A DNA stretch of 64,000 nucleotides from Butyricicoccus pullicaecorum (GTDB lineage: Bacteria; Bacillota; Clostridia; Oscillospirales; Butyricicoccaceae). The stretch is from contig JAGZIN010000009.1 of assembly GCA_018366195.1 (NCBI GenBank), positions 13,062 to 77,061 on the forward strand, in the 5' to 3' direction. Made by a program: the position numbers and the translations under genes. The notes under the pieces were generated by a model. That model saw only the letters and a program-made list of their open reading frames with translations. It was not told where the DNA came from and did no database searches. Of this stretch, positions 9,059 through 18,052 are shown piece by piece. Within the stretch, counting starts at the first letter, position 1. Every line of letters starts with the position of its first letter.

Positions 9059-9907
9059 TTACGCCTGCTCTTTCAGAGCAAGCTGATAAAGCGCATTTTT
9101 CTTCACGCCACATTCTGCCGAAACCATTTTGACCGCATCTTTCAGCGTCTCTCCCTGCAAAAGCCGTATCTGTACGGCTTGCAGCGCACGCTCCATCGCA
9201 GCATCTGCATCTTCTTCCGTCACGATTTCAGGAGCGCCCTCTACAACCAGCACAAATTCACCACGCGGCGGATTGTCTGCAAAATATGCCACTGCTTCGC
9301 CCAAGGTACAGCGCCGCGTCTCCTCATGCAGCTTGGTCAGCTCTCGAGACAGCGCAATATGCCGTTCCGCTCCAAATGCAGCACATAAATCCTCTAAGGT
9401 TGCCCGCAGCTTATGTGGTGCCTCATAAAAAATCATGGTGCGTTTTTCCTCTCGCAGCATGTCCAAATGTGTTCTGCGTGCCTTTTTATTGACGGAAAGG
9501 AAGCCTTCAAAGCACCAGCGTCCTGTTGGCAGACCGGAAGCTGCCAGCGCACAAACCGCCGCACAGCAGCCGGGCACCGGAATCACCGGAATCCCCTCTG
9601 GTGCACACAGCGCCACCAAATCCTCTCCCGGGTCGGAAACCGCCGGTGTTCCGGCATCGGTCACAAGAGCACAGCTTTCACCAGCCAGCAGCCGTGACAA
9701 AATTTCTTCTCCGCGCTGTCTGCGATTGTGTTCATAGTAGCTGATGAGCGGCTTTGCGGGAAGCTCCAGCGCTGTCATCAGCTTTTTGGTCACTCGCGTA
9801 TCTTCCGCAGCAATAAAATCCACCTCACGCATCACCGCACAGGCACGCGGAGAAAAATCACTTAAATTTCCAATCGGGGTTGCTACCAGATATAACGTAC
9901 CGGACAT
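9059..9907 (-). CDS. rsmI: 16S rRNA (cytidine(1402)-2'-O)-methyltransferase RsmI
   Basis: A 282-residue tetrapyrrole-methylase-fold enzyme that 2'-O-methylates C1402 in the ribosomal decoding centre. It shows YLVATPIGNLSDFSPRA at the N-terminus, the glycine-rich VTDAGTPAVSDPG, and GRWCFEGFL in the middle. Its length is normal. The start has a GAGAGG site. It lies 14 bases downstream of the TrmN6-like gene and is probably cotranscribed with it from the promoter at 10754-10782. Confidence 0.93.
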   Translation of the reverse strand: MSGTLYLVATPIGNLSDFSPRACAVMREVDFIAAEDTRVTKKLMTALELPAKPLISYYEHNRRQRGEEILSRLLAGESCALVTDAGTPAVSDPGEDLVALCAPEGIPVIPVPGCCAAVCALAASGLPTGRWCFEGFLSVNKKARRTHLDMLREEKRTMIFYEAPHKLRATLEDLCAAFGAERHIALSRELTKLHEETRRCTLGEAVAYFADNPPRGEFVLVVEGAPEIVTEEDADAAMERALQAVQIRLLQGETLKDAVKMVSAECGVKKNALYQLALKEQA

Positions 9908-9921
9908 ACCAAAACACCTCT

Positions 9922-10626
9922 CTATTTTCCATAAATCCTGCGATATTCTTCCGTGAATCTCCCCTCCGCATCACAGACAAGCAGCGGCGGCTCCACCACA
10001 AGCCCCTCTGCACTGCCGCGCCTGCATGCAACCATCACCGCAGAGGGAGACGCAGAGGCAGTTTGATGCACAAAACGCATACGCTTTGGGGTCAACCCGC
10101 AGCTTTGCAGGGCTTCCAGCAGCGCACATAGACGTTCTGGACGAAATACGATTGCGCATCTCCCACCCGTTGGCAACACCCACGCCATTGCAGAGACAAT
10201 TTCTTCCAGATTGGCTGTTTCATCTTGACGTGCTGTTGCATGGGCAGTCTGTGCGGCACATTTACCGGAACGAGTCGTAAAATACGGCGGGTTGCAGAGG
10301 ACATACTGCATAACGCCATGCGGAATCAGGCTTCGAATTTCACGCAGGTCTCCTTGCAGCACCGTGACATTCGAAAGCTTATTTTTTTCAATGCTGCGTG
10401 CAAACAATTGTATTGACCCCTCCTGGATCTCCAATCCAGTTATTTGCAGGTCTTTTCTCCAGCATAACAGGGAAAGCACGCCCGTTCCACAGCCCAAATC
10501 GAGAACACGGGCGCGGTGCGGAATCCGTGCAAAGTGCGAAAGCAGAACCGAGTCCTGTCCCAGCTTAAAATAGCCGTCATCTTGCAGCAGCAACAGCCCA
10601 TTGGGCAGCTGTTCCATGGTTTCCAT
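9922..10626 (-). CDS. TrmN6-like tRNA adenine-N6 methyltransferase (YfiC family)
   Basis: About 234 residues. A class I SAM-dependent methylase with VLDLGCGTGVLSLL (SAM binding) and the CNPPYF motif characteristic of N6-adenine methylases. Homologues modify A37 of tRNA1(Val). The chosen start (METMEQLPNG) has an AAAGGAGA site at a slightly long spacing and fits the family N-terminus. The longer frame would run upstream through the predicted promoter, so I reject it. Next to rsmI, this is a pairing often seen in Firmicutes. Confidence 0.85.
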   Translation of the reverse strand: METMEQLPNGLLLLQDDGYFKLGQDSVLLSHFARIPHRARVLDLGCGTGVLSLLCWRKDLQITGLEIQEGSIQLFARSIEKNKLSNVTVLQGDLREIRSLIPHGVMQYVLCNPPYFTTRSGKCAAQTAHATARQDETANLEEIVSAMAWVLPTGGRCAIVFRPERLCALLEALQSCGLTPKRMRFVHQTASASPSAVMVACRRGSAEGLVVEPPLLVCDAEGRFTEEYRRIYGK

Positions 10627-10753
10627 TGGTTTTTTCTGTCTCCTTTGCACAAAATGTATCATGCACCTCGTTATCCTTCCGGATTCAGAGTTCTGCGACT
10701 CTTTCTCTGGTGTCGTGCCACGATGCGGGCACAATGGTTTACAGTTGTTTTTT

Positions 10754-10782
10754 ATGATAACAGAAATGATTTGGGCTGTCAA
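10754..10782 (-). promoter_or_regulatory. Promoter of the TrmN6-like/rsmI operon
   Basis: On the minus strand TTGACA (10777-10782) and TATCAT (10754-10759) are exactly 17 bases apart. The leader would be about 120 nt. Confidence 0.7.
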
Positions 10783-10799
10783 ACTGTATATAATTGTGT

Positions 10800-10828
10800 T
10801 TGACAAATGACGGAAATGCGGATAGACT
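10800..10828 (+). promoter_or_regulatory. Promoter of the pyruvyl-transferase-like gene
   Basis: TTGACA (10800-10805) and TAGACT (10823-10828) are 17 bases apart, upstream of the GTG start at 10891. It is divergent from the promoter at 10754-10782. Confidence 0.55.
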
Positions 10829-10890
10829 ATATTTAATATGTTTTTTTAACAAAACTTTTGAATTTTGAAATGATACAGAGGACTTGAATT

Positions 10891-12075
10891 GTGAAGAAAG
10901 TAATGCTTTATGAGCACGGCGGCAGCCTCAATCATGGCTGTGAGGCGCTAATCCGTACCATCTCCGCGATTAGTAAGGAAAAAACCGGAGCTGAGGTTAC
11001 ACTTTGCTCCTACGCCCCCAAGGAAGACCATGCCTGCAACATGCAGGAGGCAGTCGATTCCATTGTACAAAATGATCAGGTGCTGCGCCGTTTTTCGCCA
11101 GCTTGGTTCGTTTATCAGTTTGACAAGCGTGTGACACATTCTCAGGCGCTTCAGGATAAATTCCTGACTGAAAAAAACTGTCTGCGTCTTGCAAAGGATT
11201 GTGACGTATCCATTGCCGTTGGCGGGGACAACTATTGTTATAACAAGGGACAGCAGTTCTGGCCCACCGACCGTGCACTCAAAAAGCAAGGCTCTAAAAT
11301 GCTGCTCTGGGGCTGTTCCATCGAGCCGCGTGATTTAGATGAAACCTTTACCCGTCAGCTATCCTGCTTTGATATCATCTGTGCACGTGAATCCATCACC
11401 GCCGACGCACTCAAACAAGCCGGCTTAGGCGAAAAGGTACGTCTCATTCCAGACCCTGCCTTTACTTTAGAAACCGTGGAATGTCCATTGCCTGAAGGCT
11501 TCCAGCCCGGAAACACGGTTGGCATCAATGTTTCCCCTATGATTATCTCCAACGAGGAGCAGGGCGGTGCAACGATGGCGAACTATTTGGCTCTCATAGA
11601 GCATATCCTGAAAGAGACCGACCTTTCTGTTGCGTTGATTCCACATGTTGTATGGGATTATAACGATGACAGAGAGCCTCTGCGCCGTTTGTATGAGCAG
11701 TTCAAAGCAACGGGACGTGTCATACTGATTCCCGATGCAGACTGCCGAGAACTGAAGGGTTATATCGCACGCCTGCGATGTTTCGTGGGTGCACGCACCC
11801 ATTCCACCATAGCCGCGTACTCCTCCTGTGTTCCCACCTTAGTCGTGGGCTACTCCGTCAAAGCCAAAGGCATTGCAAAAGATTTGTTTGGCACTTATGA
11901 GGGCTATACACTTCCCGTGCAAAACCTGAAAAATCCAGAGGATCTCAAAAATGCGTTCCTTTGGCTCATGGAGCGTGAAGATGATATTCGCACGCACCTG
12001 ACTGAAATCATGCCTTCCTATGCAGCCCGCGCAAAAGAAGCGGGTGATGCACTGGCTGAGCTGATGGCCCGCTGA
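10891..12075 (+). CDS. Polysaccharide pyruvyl transferase family protein
   Basis: A 394-residue protein of the PS_pyruv_trans family (GT-B-like fold; CsaB and related), members of which add pyruvate ketals to cell-surface glycans. The N-terminus EHGGSLNHGCEAL and the C-terminal RTHSTIAAYSSCVPTLVVGYSVKAKG match the family. The start is GTG with an AGAGGA site; an ATG four codons later is less well placed. It is a stand-alone gene followed after 29 bases by cysE, with which it is probably cotranscribed. No other glycan genes are adjacent, so the acceptor is unknown. Confidence 0.85.
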   Translation: MKKVMLYEHGGSLNHGCEALIRTISAISKEKTGAEVTLCSYAPKEDHACNMQEAVDSIVQNDQVLRRFSPAWFVYQFDKRVTHSQALQDKFLTEKNCLRLAKDCDVSIAVGGDNYCYNKGQQFWPTDRALKKQGSKMLLWGCSIEPRDLDETFTRQLSCFDIICARESITADALKQAGLGEKVRLIPDPAFTLETVECPLPEGFQPGNTVGINVSPMIISNEEQGGATMANYLALIEHILKETDLSVALIPHVVWDYNDDREPLRRLYEQFKATGRVILIPDADCRELKGYIARLRCFVGARTHSTIAAYSSCVPTLVVGYSVKAKGIAKDLFGTYEGYTLPVQNLKNPEDLKNAFLWLMEREDDIRTHLTEIMPSYAARAKEAGDALAELMAR

Positions 12076-12104
12076 CTGCCGTTCTCATAAAAAGAAGGTT
12101 TGTT

Positions 12105-12782
12105 ATGTTTCTCCATAATCTGATTGAAGATGCTCGTTCCATTCGAGATCGTGACCCTGCTGCACGTTCTACCGCAGAAGTCTTTCTGCTTTATCCCGGC
12201 TTTCACGCGCTCCTCTACCACCGCTTGACGCATTGGCTTTACCAGCACAAACGCTTTTTCCTTGCACGCATGATTTCACAATTTGCCCGTACGATGACCG
12301 GTGTTGAAATCCATCCCGGTGCAACCATCGGTCGTGGTTTATTCATTGACCACGGCATGGGCATTGTCATTGGTGAAACTGCCGAGGTGGGAGACTACTG
12401 TACCATTTATCATGGCGTCACATTGGGTGGTACTGGAAAAGATACCGGAAAGCGGCACCCCACCATTGGAAATAATGTCCTGATTTCAACCGGTGCAAAG
12501 GTTCTGGGTCCATTCACGGTTGGAGATAACTCACGTATTGGTGCAAATGCTGTTGTATTGCAGGAGGTGCCGCCCAATTCTACGGTTGTTGGTTTGAAAG
12601 CGCGTGTGGTCAAAATCGACGGACATCGTGTGCCTTCCTTCGACCTCGACCAAATCCATGTTCCTGACCCGCTTTCTCAAGAGCTGTGCCGCTTGGAGCA
12701 CCGTGTTTTTGAAAACGAACGCCGCCTGAATGCACAGACAGAATCTGCTGCGCAATCTGCCGAAAATCAGCAAAAAGAATAG
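12105..12782 (+). CDS. cysE: Serine O-acetyltransferase
   Basis: A 225-residue enzyme that acetylates L-serine with acetyl-CoA to O-acetylserine, the precursor of cysteine. After an N-terminal helical part it has the left-handed beta-helix of hexapeptide repeats (IHPGATIGRGLFIDHGMG, then IGETAEVGD and GVTLGGTGKD with the catalytic His and Asp region). The C-terminus carries an extra polar tail of about 40 residues. It is the short EpsC-type form common in Firmicutes. RBS AGAAGG. Confidence 0.93.
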   Translation: MFLHNLIEDARSIRDRDPAARSTAEVFLLYPGFHALLYHRLTHWLYQHKRFFLARMISQFARTMTGVEIHPGATIGRGLFIDHGMGIVIGETAEVGDYCTIYHGVTLGGTGKDTGKRHPTIGNNVLISTGAKVLGPFTVGDNSRIGANAVVLQEVPPNSTVVGLKARVVKIDGHRVPSFDLDQIHVPDPLSQELCRLEHRVFENERRLNAQTESAAQSAENQQKE

Positions 12783-12802
12783 AAAATACACCTAAATTCT
12801 TA

Positions 12803-12831
12803 TTTACAAATCCATACCGGATTAGTATAAT
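12803..12831 (+). promoter_or_regulatory. Promoter of the Fur-family gene
   Basis: TTTACA (12803-12808) and a perfect TATAAT (12826-12831) are 17 bases apart. Confidence 0.7.
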
Positions 12832-12896
12832 AAAATAGAATAAGAAACATTTCCATTTTGTATCTTATATTCTAGCTGATAGATAGGAGACCCCTT

Positions 12897-13271
12897 ATGG
12901 TGCAAACGAAACAGCGTCAGCTGATTATGAAAGCTGTTCGAGAGAGCAACCGGCACCCCACCGCGGACGAACTCTTTCAAACGATTCGTTGCAAGCTGCC
13001 AAGCATTTCTCTGGCAACTGTATACCGCAACCTGAACTTTCTGGCTGAGCGTGGTGAAATCCGTAAGCTTTCCATGCCCGGTATGCCAGACCGCTTTGAC
13101 TGGAAGTTGGAGCCGCACGACCATCTCATGTGTGATTCCTGTAATCAGGTATTTGATTTTTATTTATCTACCGACCTGAAAAGTCAAATTTCTCAGGCTT
13201 GTGATGCACAAATAGACGGTTATGTGCTTGTTGCACACGGACTCTGTCCCCATTGCCGTTCTCTCGCCTAA
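12897..13271 (+). CDS. Fur/PerR-family metalloregulator
   Basis: A compact 124-residue member of the ferric uptake regulator family. The N-terminal winged helix contains TADELFQTIR and the recognition segment SLATVYRNLNFLAERGEI. The dimer domain has HDHLMCDSCNQVFDF and the C-terminal CPHC, giving two C-x2-C pairs for the structural zinc. PerR- or Fur-like sensing is possible, but the metal cannot be told from the sequence. It has its own promoter and terminator. RBS TAGGAGA. Confidence 0.85.
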   Translation: MVQTKQRQLIMKAVRESNRHPTADELFQTIRCKLPSISLATVYRNLNFLAERGEIRKLSMPGMPDRFDWKLEPHDHLMCDSCNQVFDFYLSTDLKSQISQACDAQIDGYVLVAHGLCPHCRSLA

Positions 13272-13278
13272 AAAAAAC

Positions 13279-13303
13279 ACCGCCCGAAAGGGCGGTATTT
13301 TTT
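13279..13303 (+). terminator. Terminator of the Fur-family gene
   Basis: ACCGCCC-GAAA-GGGCGGT stem-loop followed by TATTTTTTAT. Confidence 0.85.
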
Positions 13304-13351
13304 ATCTGACCGCAAAAGAAAACCGGCTTCTGCACGCAAATTTCAGACCGT

Positions 13352-13380
13352 AAAAAAGTGAGGCATTGCCTCACTTTTTT
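13352..13380. terminator. Terminator facing the first chemoreceptor gene
   Basis: AAAAAAGTGAGGC and GCCTCACTTTTTT form a near-perfect stem with a 3-base loop. A- and T-runs on both sides make it usable from either strand. Confidence 0.8.
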
Positions 13381-13415
13381 ACATAAGAACACGATGATGC
13401 GCAGCTTTTCTATGC

Positions 13416-15407
13416 TTATTTTGTCTTGAACTTACCGACCAGATGGTTCATCGTATGTGCCTGTCCGGAAAGCTGTTCACTGGTTGCAGCGCTCTCCTCT
13501 GCGGTTGCCGAGTTTGATTGTACCACATGAGAAATCTTCTCTACACCATCGGAGATATATCCAATCTCAACGACCTGTTCATCAGACAACCGTACAATAT
13601 CCTCAATGATAGTGGTCACTTGGTTTGCAGTGTCCACAACCTCTTGCAGGGACTGCTCCGTCTCATGTGCAATTCGTGTTCCATCGGAAACCGCCAGCAT
13701 AGAGGACTCAATCAGTGCTGTGGTATGGCTTGCAGCCTCCGCACTCTTGGACGCAAGATTTCGGACCTCATCTGCAACAACCGCAAATCCCTTGCCAGCT
13801 GTACCCGCTCTTGCCGCTTCCACCGCTGCATTGAGCGCCAGAATATTGGTTTGGAACGCAATATCCTCAATCGTCTTGATGATTTTTCCAATCTGTTCCG
13901 AAGAATCATTGATGCGGGACATCGCCTCTACCATTTCACGCATGTGCTGATTGCTTTCCTCGAGCTTCTCTGCCACTTCCATTGTGATTTTGCTTGCAGA
14001 AGTACATTCAGACGCATTATTTTGCGTTACAGAAGAAACCTGCTGAATACGGGTCACAAGCTGATCGACCTGCTCATTCTGCTCCACAGCACCGTCAGCC
14101 AACAGCTGCGCACCATTGGCAACCTGCGTTGAGCCGGCTGCAACCTGATCGGCTGCCATACGGATTCCGCCGATGGTTTCATTCATATTCCCCAGTATAT
14201 TTTCAATCGAGATTCGAATTCGGTCAAAATCCCCCTGATAGGTGCAATGGGACTCCATCATCAGGTTCCCCTCTGCCATTCCATCTAAAATGCTTGAAAT
14301 TTCGCCAATGATTTCACTCAGATATTGAACAGTTTCATTGAATACGGTTCCAAGCTCACCAATTTCATCATTTGTTTTGACATCTACATGAATATTCAAA
14401 TCACCGTTTATCATTTGGCGTGCCGCCCGTACAACTCCGTGAATGGGCTCCAAACTTTGTTTCAGCATCCAAATGATAATTCCGATACCGACCACCAAGG
14501 CCAGCAGGAATATCGTCGAGCTAATCACAGCCTGACGGAACAGCTCTCCCGAAATGATTTCACGCGGATACACCAATCCAATAATCCAGCCGCTGTTTTT
14601 TTCCTTCACGCCCAGCGAATACTTATCCGCTCCGTCAAAGTCCTGATACAGCTTTGGTACCGCGGAATTTGTCACTTCTGTCAGAATTTCTGGATTGTTG
14701 ATTTGGGACGCCACGGTCATTTGGTTCTTCTTGAGCTGATATTCGTCATTGATATGGCTCAAAATATGCTGTTCCTGATCCATCAGGAAGATATAGGAGC
14801 CGTCATCTGTCGAATGTTTATCAAAAATCGACATAATACTGTCAATTTTTAAATCACAGGCAACAATACCAATCAGAGTACCATTTTCCATCAGCGGCTT
14901 TGACATGGTAATGACCATCTGCCCCGTAGAGGTATCAATATAAGGTGTAGAAATATTCATACCGCCCTTTGCAACTGCATCTTTATAATAGTTTTGCGCG
15001 GTTGCATCGTATCCCTCCGGCGGAATAAATCCGTCACCCGAAATAACTTTCTTTGTCGGACTCACAAAATAATCCGTTATGACACCATAATCCGCACCAT
15101 GCTTGGTTGAGAGCGCCACCTGATGCATGATTGCAGCATCTGTCCGCATTGCAGAGGGAATTGCTAAAATTTGTTCTCCCAGCTGTTCCAGCTGGTCCAT
15201 GCGCAATTGTGTCCAGCTATGCACTTCTGATTCATAATACTCTACCACAGATGACATTTGGGCGTTCATATGATCATGCATCACCTGTTTTGTCATGACA
15301 AAGTTTCCCATATACATCAGGCTAACTGAGACAATAAATACGACACTGATTAAGGCTGCCATCTTCTGTATAAGCGAACCTCGCCGTTTTGATGTATTCT
15401 TACGCAA
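13416..15407 (-). CDS. Methyl-accepting chemotaxis protein, dCache type
   Basis: A 663-residue transmembrane chemoreceptor. TM1 is at about 15-37. An extracytoplasmic dCache sensor follows at about 40-285 (note PEGYDATAQNYYKDAV and ISTPYID..GQMVITMSKPL). TM2 is at about 292-314, HAMP at about 315-367, then the long signalling coiled coil. The hairpin tip EDIAFQTNILALNAAVEAAR is intact. dCache domains often bind amino acids or related small molecules, but the ligand cannot be read. There is no C-terminal CheR tether. The promoter at 15529-15557 leaves a leader of about 115 nt. No che or flagellar gene lies in the window. Confidence 0.92.
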   Translation of the reverse strand: MRKNTSKRRGSLIQKMAALISVVFIVSVSLMYMGNFVMTKQVMHDHMNAQMSSVVEYYESEVHSWTQLRMDQLEQLGEQILAIPSAMRTDAAIMHQVALSTKHGADYGVITDYFVSPTKKVISGDGFIPPEGYDATAQNYYKDAVAKGGMNISTPYIDTSTGQMVITMSKPLMENGTLIGIVACDLKIDSIMSIFDKHSTDDGSYIFLMDQEQHILSHINDEYQLKKNQMTVASQINNPEILTEVTNSAVPKLYQDFDGADKYSLGVKEKNSGWIIGLVYPREIISGELFRQAVISSTIFLLALVVGIGIIIWMLKQSLEPIHGVVRAARQMINGDLNIHVDVKTNDEIGELGTVFNETVQYLSEIIGEISSILDGMAEGNLMMESHCTYQGDFDRIRISIENILGNMNETIGGIRMAADQVAAGSTQVANGAQLLADGAVEQNEQVDQLVTRIQQVSSVTQNNASECTSASKITMEVAEKLEESNQHMREMVEAMSRINDSSEQIGKIIKTIEDIAFQTNILALNAAVEAARAGTAGKGFAVVADEVRNLASKSAEAASHTTALIESSMLAVSDGTRIAHETEQSLQEVVDTANQVTTIIEDIVRLSDEQVVEIGYISDGVEKISHVVQSNSATAEESAATSEQLSGQAHTMNHLVGKFKTK

Positions 15408-15528
15408 AGCAATTCCCCCTATGAAATAAATTTCGAAAAAGTAGTAATATCCCTCCGAAGCTAGAGAAACGATTGCCCGTGCCGGAGTGAATATTTATAC
15501 ACATTTCGTTTTCCATACATCGTTCCCT

Positions 15529-15557
15529 ATTATATTTCAAATTTCTCTATTTTTCAA
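15529..15557 (-). promoter_or_regulatory. Promoter of the first chemoreceptor gene
   Basis: On the minus strand TTGAAA (15552-15557) and TATAAT (15529-15534) are 17 bases apart. It is a sigma-A-like site; no sigma-D type sequence was seen. The rest of 15408-15701 holds a leader hairpin (CTCCG/CGGAG, about 15452-15486) and the terminator of the next gene. Confidence 0.65.
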
Positions 15558-15645
15558 TAAAATCCGGAAAGATTTTTTTTACAATTTTATGATTTCATCG
15601 CAACGCCTTTTTGTTTATTACGCTAAAAACCTAGGATTAAAAATA

Positions 15646-15678
15646 AATAACCGGAAACTATGACAGTTTCCGGTTATT
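15646..15678 (-). terminator. Terminator of the second chemoreceptor gene
   Basis: A 14-bp perfect stem AATAACCGGAAACT / AGTTTCCGGTTATT with a 5-base loop directly follows the stop of the gene on the minus strand. Confidence 0.75.
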
Positions 15679-15701
15679 TCTAACAAATCATCATTTCTTT
15701 T

Positions 15702-17411
15702 TTATTCGGCTTCCGGCTTTGCGTTCTTGTCTCTCGCACGCAGGCGGAACGCGCTTGCTATTCGCTGCAGCTGAATTGATTGTGCATGCAGCTCCTCTGC
15801 GGCTGCCGCACCTTCTTCCGCTGTTGCTGTATTGCTCTGCACCACAGAGGAAATACGGTCAATATTATTCGCGATTTCGCTGAACTGATAGGATAGCGCC
15901 TGATAGGAATCCACGATTCCCTCCACAGAATGTACCACGGTTTCTGTATCTGCTGCCGCGCTTCCCAACAGAGCAGCCGTCGAATCTGCAATCCCACGTC
16001 CATTGGCCACCGCTGCAACAGAGGATTCAATCAGGCTGGTTGTATTTTGTACTGCTTCTGATGTAATGGCTGCCAAAGAGCGTACTTCATCTGCAACCAC
16101 AGCAAAGCCCTTGCCCGCAGCCCCTGCTCTTGCTGCCTCAACCGCAGCATTCAGTGCCAAAATATTGGTTTGGAATGCAATATCTTCAATATTTTTAATA
16201 ATCTTACGGATTTGCTCAGACTTATCTGAAATATCGCTCATTGCCTCGAGCATTCTTCCCATTTCCTGATTGCTGCTCAAGATTTCCTTGCTGATGTCTC
16301 CCAGATTGTTGCAAATATCCACAGCCTTCTCAAATCCTTCGGAAGCTTCTACGGATAACTTGATGACCGAATTTGACAAATCATCAACGGTATCCGCCTG
16401 CTCGGTTGCGCCCTGTGCCAGCACCTGCGCACCATTCGAAACCTGATCTGCGCCGATGGAAACCTGTGTTGAGGAGTCACCCAAGCGATAAAATACCAGA
16501 TTCATGGAATCGAGAATGGCATTGAGCGCCACCATAATGGGAGCGAAATCCCCATGGTATTCCATCGTCGTGTGCAAATCCATATTGCCCTGCGCCATGC
16601 CAACCAAAATACGTGAAATATCATCAATATAGCTTTTGAGCTCGTTCTTAGTATTGTGAATATCCCCAATGAGCAGACCAATTTCCGAGGTATCCGCCTC
16701 CAAATCGAACTCCGAGGAAAGATTTCCTGCTGCAATCGCACGCATCTCATTCTGGATAGACTGAATGGGACGAATCACCTTACGATATACCGCCATGAAG
16801 TTAATCATCTGCATGACCACGATAATGAGAATCATCAGGTAAACAAAGCCGTTGAGCACCTGACGCATCTGTTCCATGCGCACGATATTATCAGACAGGC
16901 GTGTATCCAGCTCCTCTAAAAACTTGGTCTGTAATGCACGCAGCCGTGCAAGGGATTCCTCATACTCACGGCCATAGACATACAGCATCGCCATCTCCGT
17001 TCTGTGTGCACCTGCCAGCTGCATAGATGCCTTTTCCAACGGAACCAGCATGTTGGAGATATTTGCCATATCATTGATGGTTTTTTGTTCTGATTCCGTA
17101 ATACCGATTTGCTTTAACCCCTCCAGACCTCTTTCCCGATTGCGGTCTGTCTCCAATTCCTTCATGTAAGCATCATAGTATTCCTGCTTTGATGTGGCAG
17201 CATATCCGCGTGCCGCATCTGTCAAATGAGACGAACCTTCTACATACATTTCTGCATATTGGGTCAGCTGATGCCGATTCTCATTGACCTGTGCAATTTT
17301 TCCTACATAGCGTGCATTGACAAAGAACATCAGCGCAATGCCCGCCAAAAGCACAATCGAACCGACATTCAGGATACGAACCAATGTCGATTGCTTCATT
17401 GCTTTTTTCAT
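15702..17411 (-). CDS. Methyl-accepting chemotaxis protein with helical-bundle sensor
   Basis: A 569-residue chemoreceptor. TM1 is at about 10-33, then a short all-helical extracytoplasmic region of about 150 residues rich in Glu, Arg and Leu (4-helix-bundle-like, not Cache). TM2 is at about 186-208 (MILIIVVMQMINFMAVY), HAMP at about 210-262, and the signalling domain has EDIAFQTNILALNAAVEAAR. It ends in a charged tail. RBS TGGAGGA. It has its own promoter at 17469-17497. It differs from the other three receptors of this window, which have dCache sensors. Confidence 0.92.
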   Translation of the reverse strand: MKKAMKQSTLVRILNVGSIVLLAGIALMFFVNARYVGKIAQVNENRHQLTQYAEMYVEGSSHLTDAARGYAATSKQEYYDAYMKELETDRNRERGLEGLKQIGITESEQKTINDMANISNMLVPLEKASMQLAGAHRTEMAMLYVYGREYEESLARLRALQTKFLEELDTRLSDNIVRMEQMRQVLNGFVYLMILIIVVMQMINFMAVYRKVIRPIQSIQNEMRAIAAGNLSSEFDLEADTSEIGLLIGDIHNTKNELKSYIDDISRILVGMAQGNMDLHTTMEYHGDFAPIMVALNAILDSMNLVFYRLGDSSTQVSIGADQVSNGAQVLAQGATEQADTVDDLSNSVIKLSVEASEGFEKAVDICNNLGDISKEILSSNQEMGRMLEAMSDISDKSEQIRKIIKNIEDIAFQTNILALNAAVEAARAGAAGKGFAVVADEVRSLAAITSEAVQNTTSLIESSVAAVANGRGIADSTAALLGSAAADTETVVHSVEGIVDSYQALSYQFSEIANNIDRISSVVQSNTATAEEGAAAAEELHAQSIQLQRIASAFRLRARDKNAKPEAE

Positions 17412-17468
17412 GTTTATCCTCCATCTCTTATTTCTCTTGCCTTACATCTATTTTATCAACTACTCTTT

Positions 17469-17497
17469 ATTATACAAAACAAATCATCATGAAACAA
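17469..17497 (-). promoter_or_regulatory. Promoter of the second chemoreceptor gene
   Basis: On the minus strand TTGTTT (17492-17497) and TATAAT (17469-17474) are 17 bases apart. The -35 is weak. Confidence 0.5.
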
Positions 17498-17596
17498 GCA
17501 TTTCCTCGCATTATTTTCTTCAATCATCAACTTTTTATTTTTAGGAATATGCTTTTGGGACAGAGGGATACGCCGGCATTGTCTAATGGTCTGATT

Positions 17597-18052
17597 TCAT
17601 ACAGAATGGGATTCTCTTTTGCCAATTTTATGAGGTTTTCCACCCTCATAAAGCTCTTGCCGAATGGCAGAAAACATATTCTCTGCCATGGACAGATACC
17701 GCCTGCATGTATACTCATCAATCCAAATCGGCAAATCGGTTGGGTAACGTGTTTCAATGTAAAGGTTATTGAGCGCAGCGCTTTCGTCCAGCCATTCTGT
17801 AAACATTTCATCACAGGCAACCGCCTGCCGGCACAAATATGTTAGATTATGCCCGTCAAAATGCCGTCCTGTCTTAAACAGGAGATAGCCCTTGAGCGCC
17901 TTTTCGATTGCCTGCTGACAGTGGAATGCAATATTACATTCATCTCCATTCCAAGTCATCAAGATGCGTGCAGTCTGTAAATCCAACAGTGCTTTATCCA
18001 GCCACTTATAGTAATAGAGGCTGTCTCTGCCACCTTTACGTCCTCTGCTCAT
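17597..18052 (-). CDS. HEPN-domain protein, partner of the upstream nucleotidyltransferase-like gene
   Basis: A 151-residue HEPN protein of the PF05168 type: YYKWLDKALLDLQTARIL, then the signature AFHCQQAIEKALKGYLLF and the conserved HNLTYL, ending with ETRYPTDLP and a last helix. HEPN proteins paired with minimal nucleotidyltransferases include HepT-type RNase toxins. An R-x4-H string (RHFDGH) is present, but it sits in the loop before the conserved His rather than in the expected C-terminal helix, so RNase activity is doubtful. The start chosen (MSRGRK) overlaps the nucleotidyltransferase gene by 17 bases. The basic C-terminal tail is unusual. Confidence 0.8.
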   Translation of the reverse strand: MSRGRKGGRDSLYYYKWLDKALLDLQTARILMTWNGDECNIAFHCQQAIEKALKGYLLFKTGRHFDGHNLTYLCRQAVACDEMFTEWLDESAALNNLYIETRYPTDLPIWIDEYTCRRYLSMAENMFSAIRQELYEGGKPHKIGKRESHSV

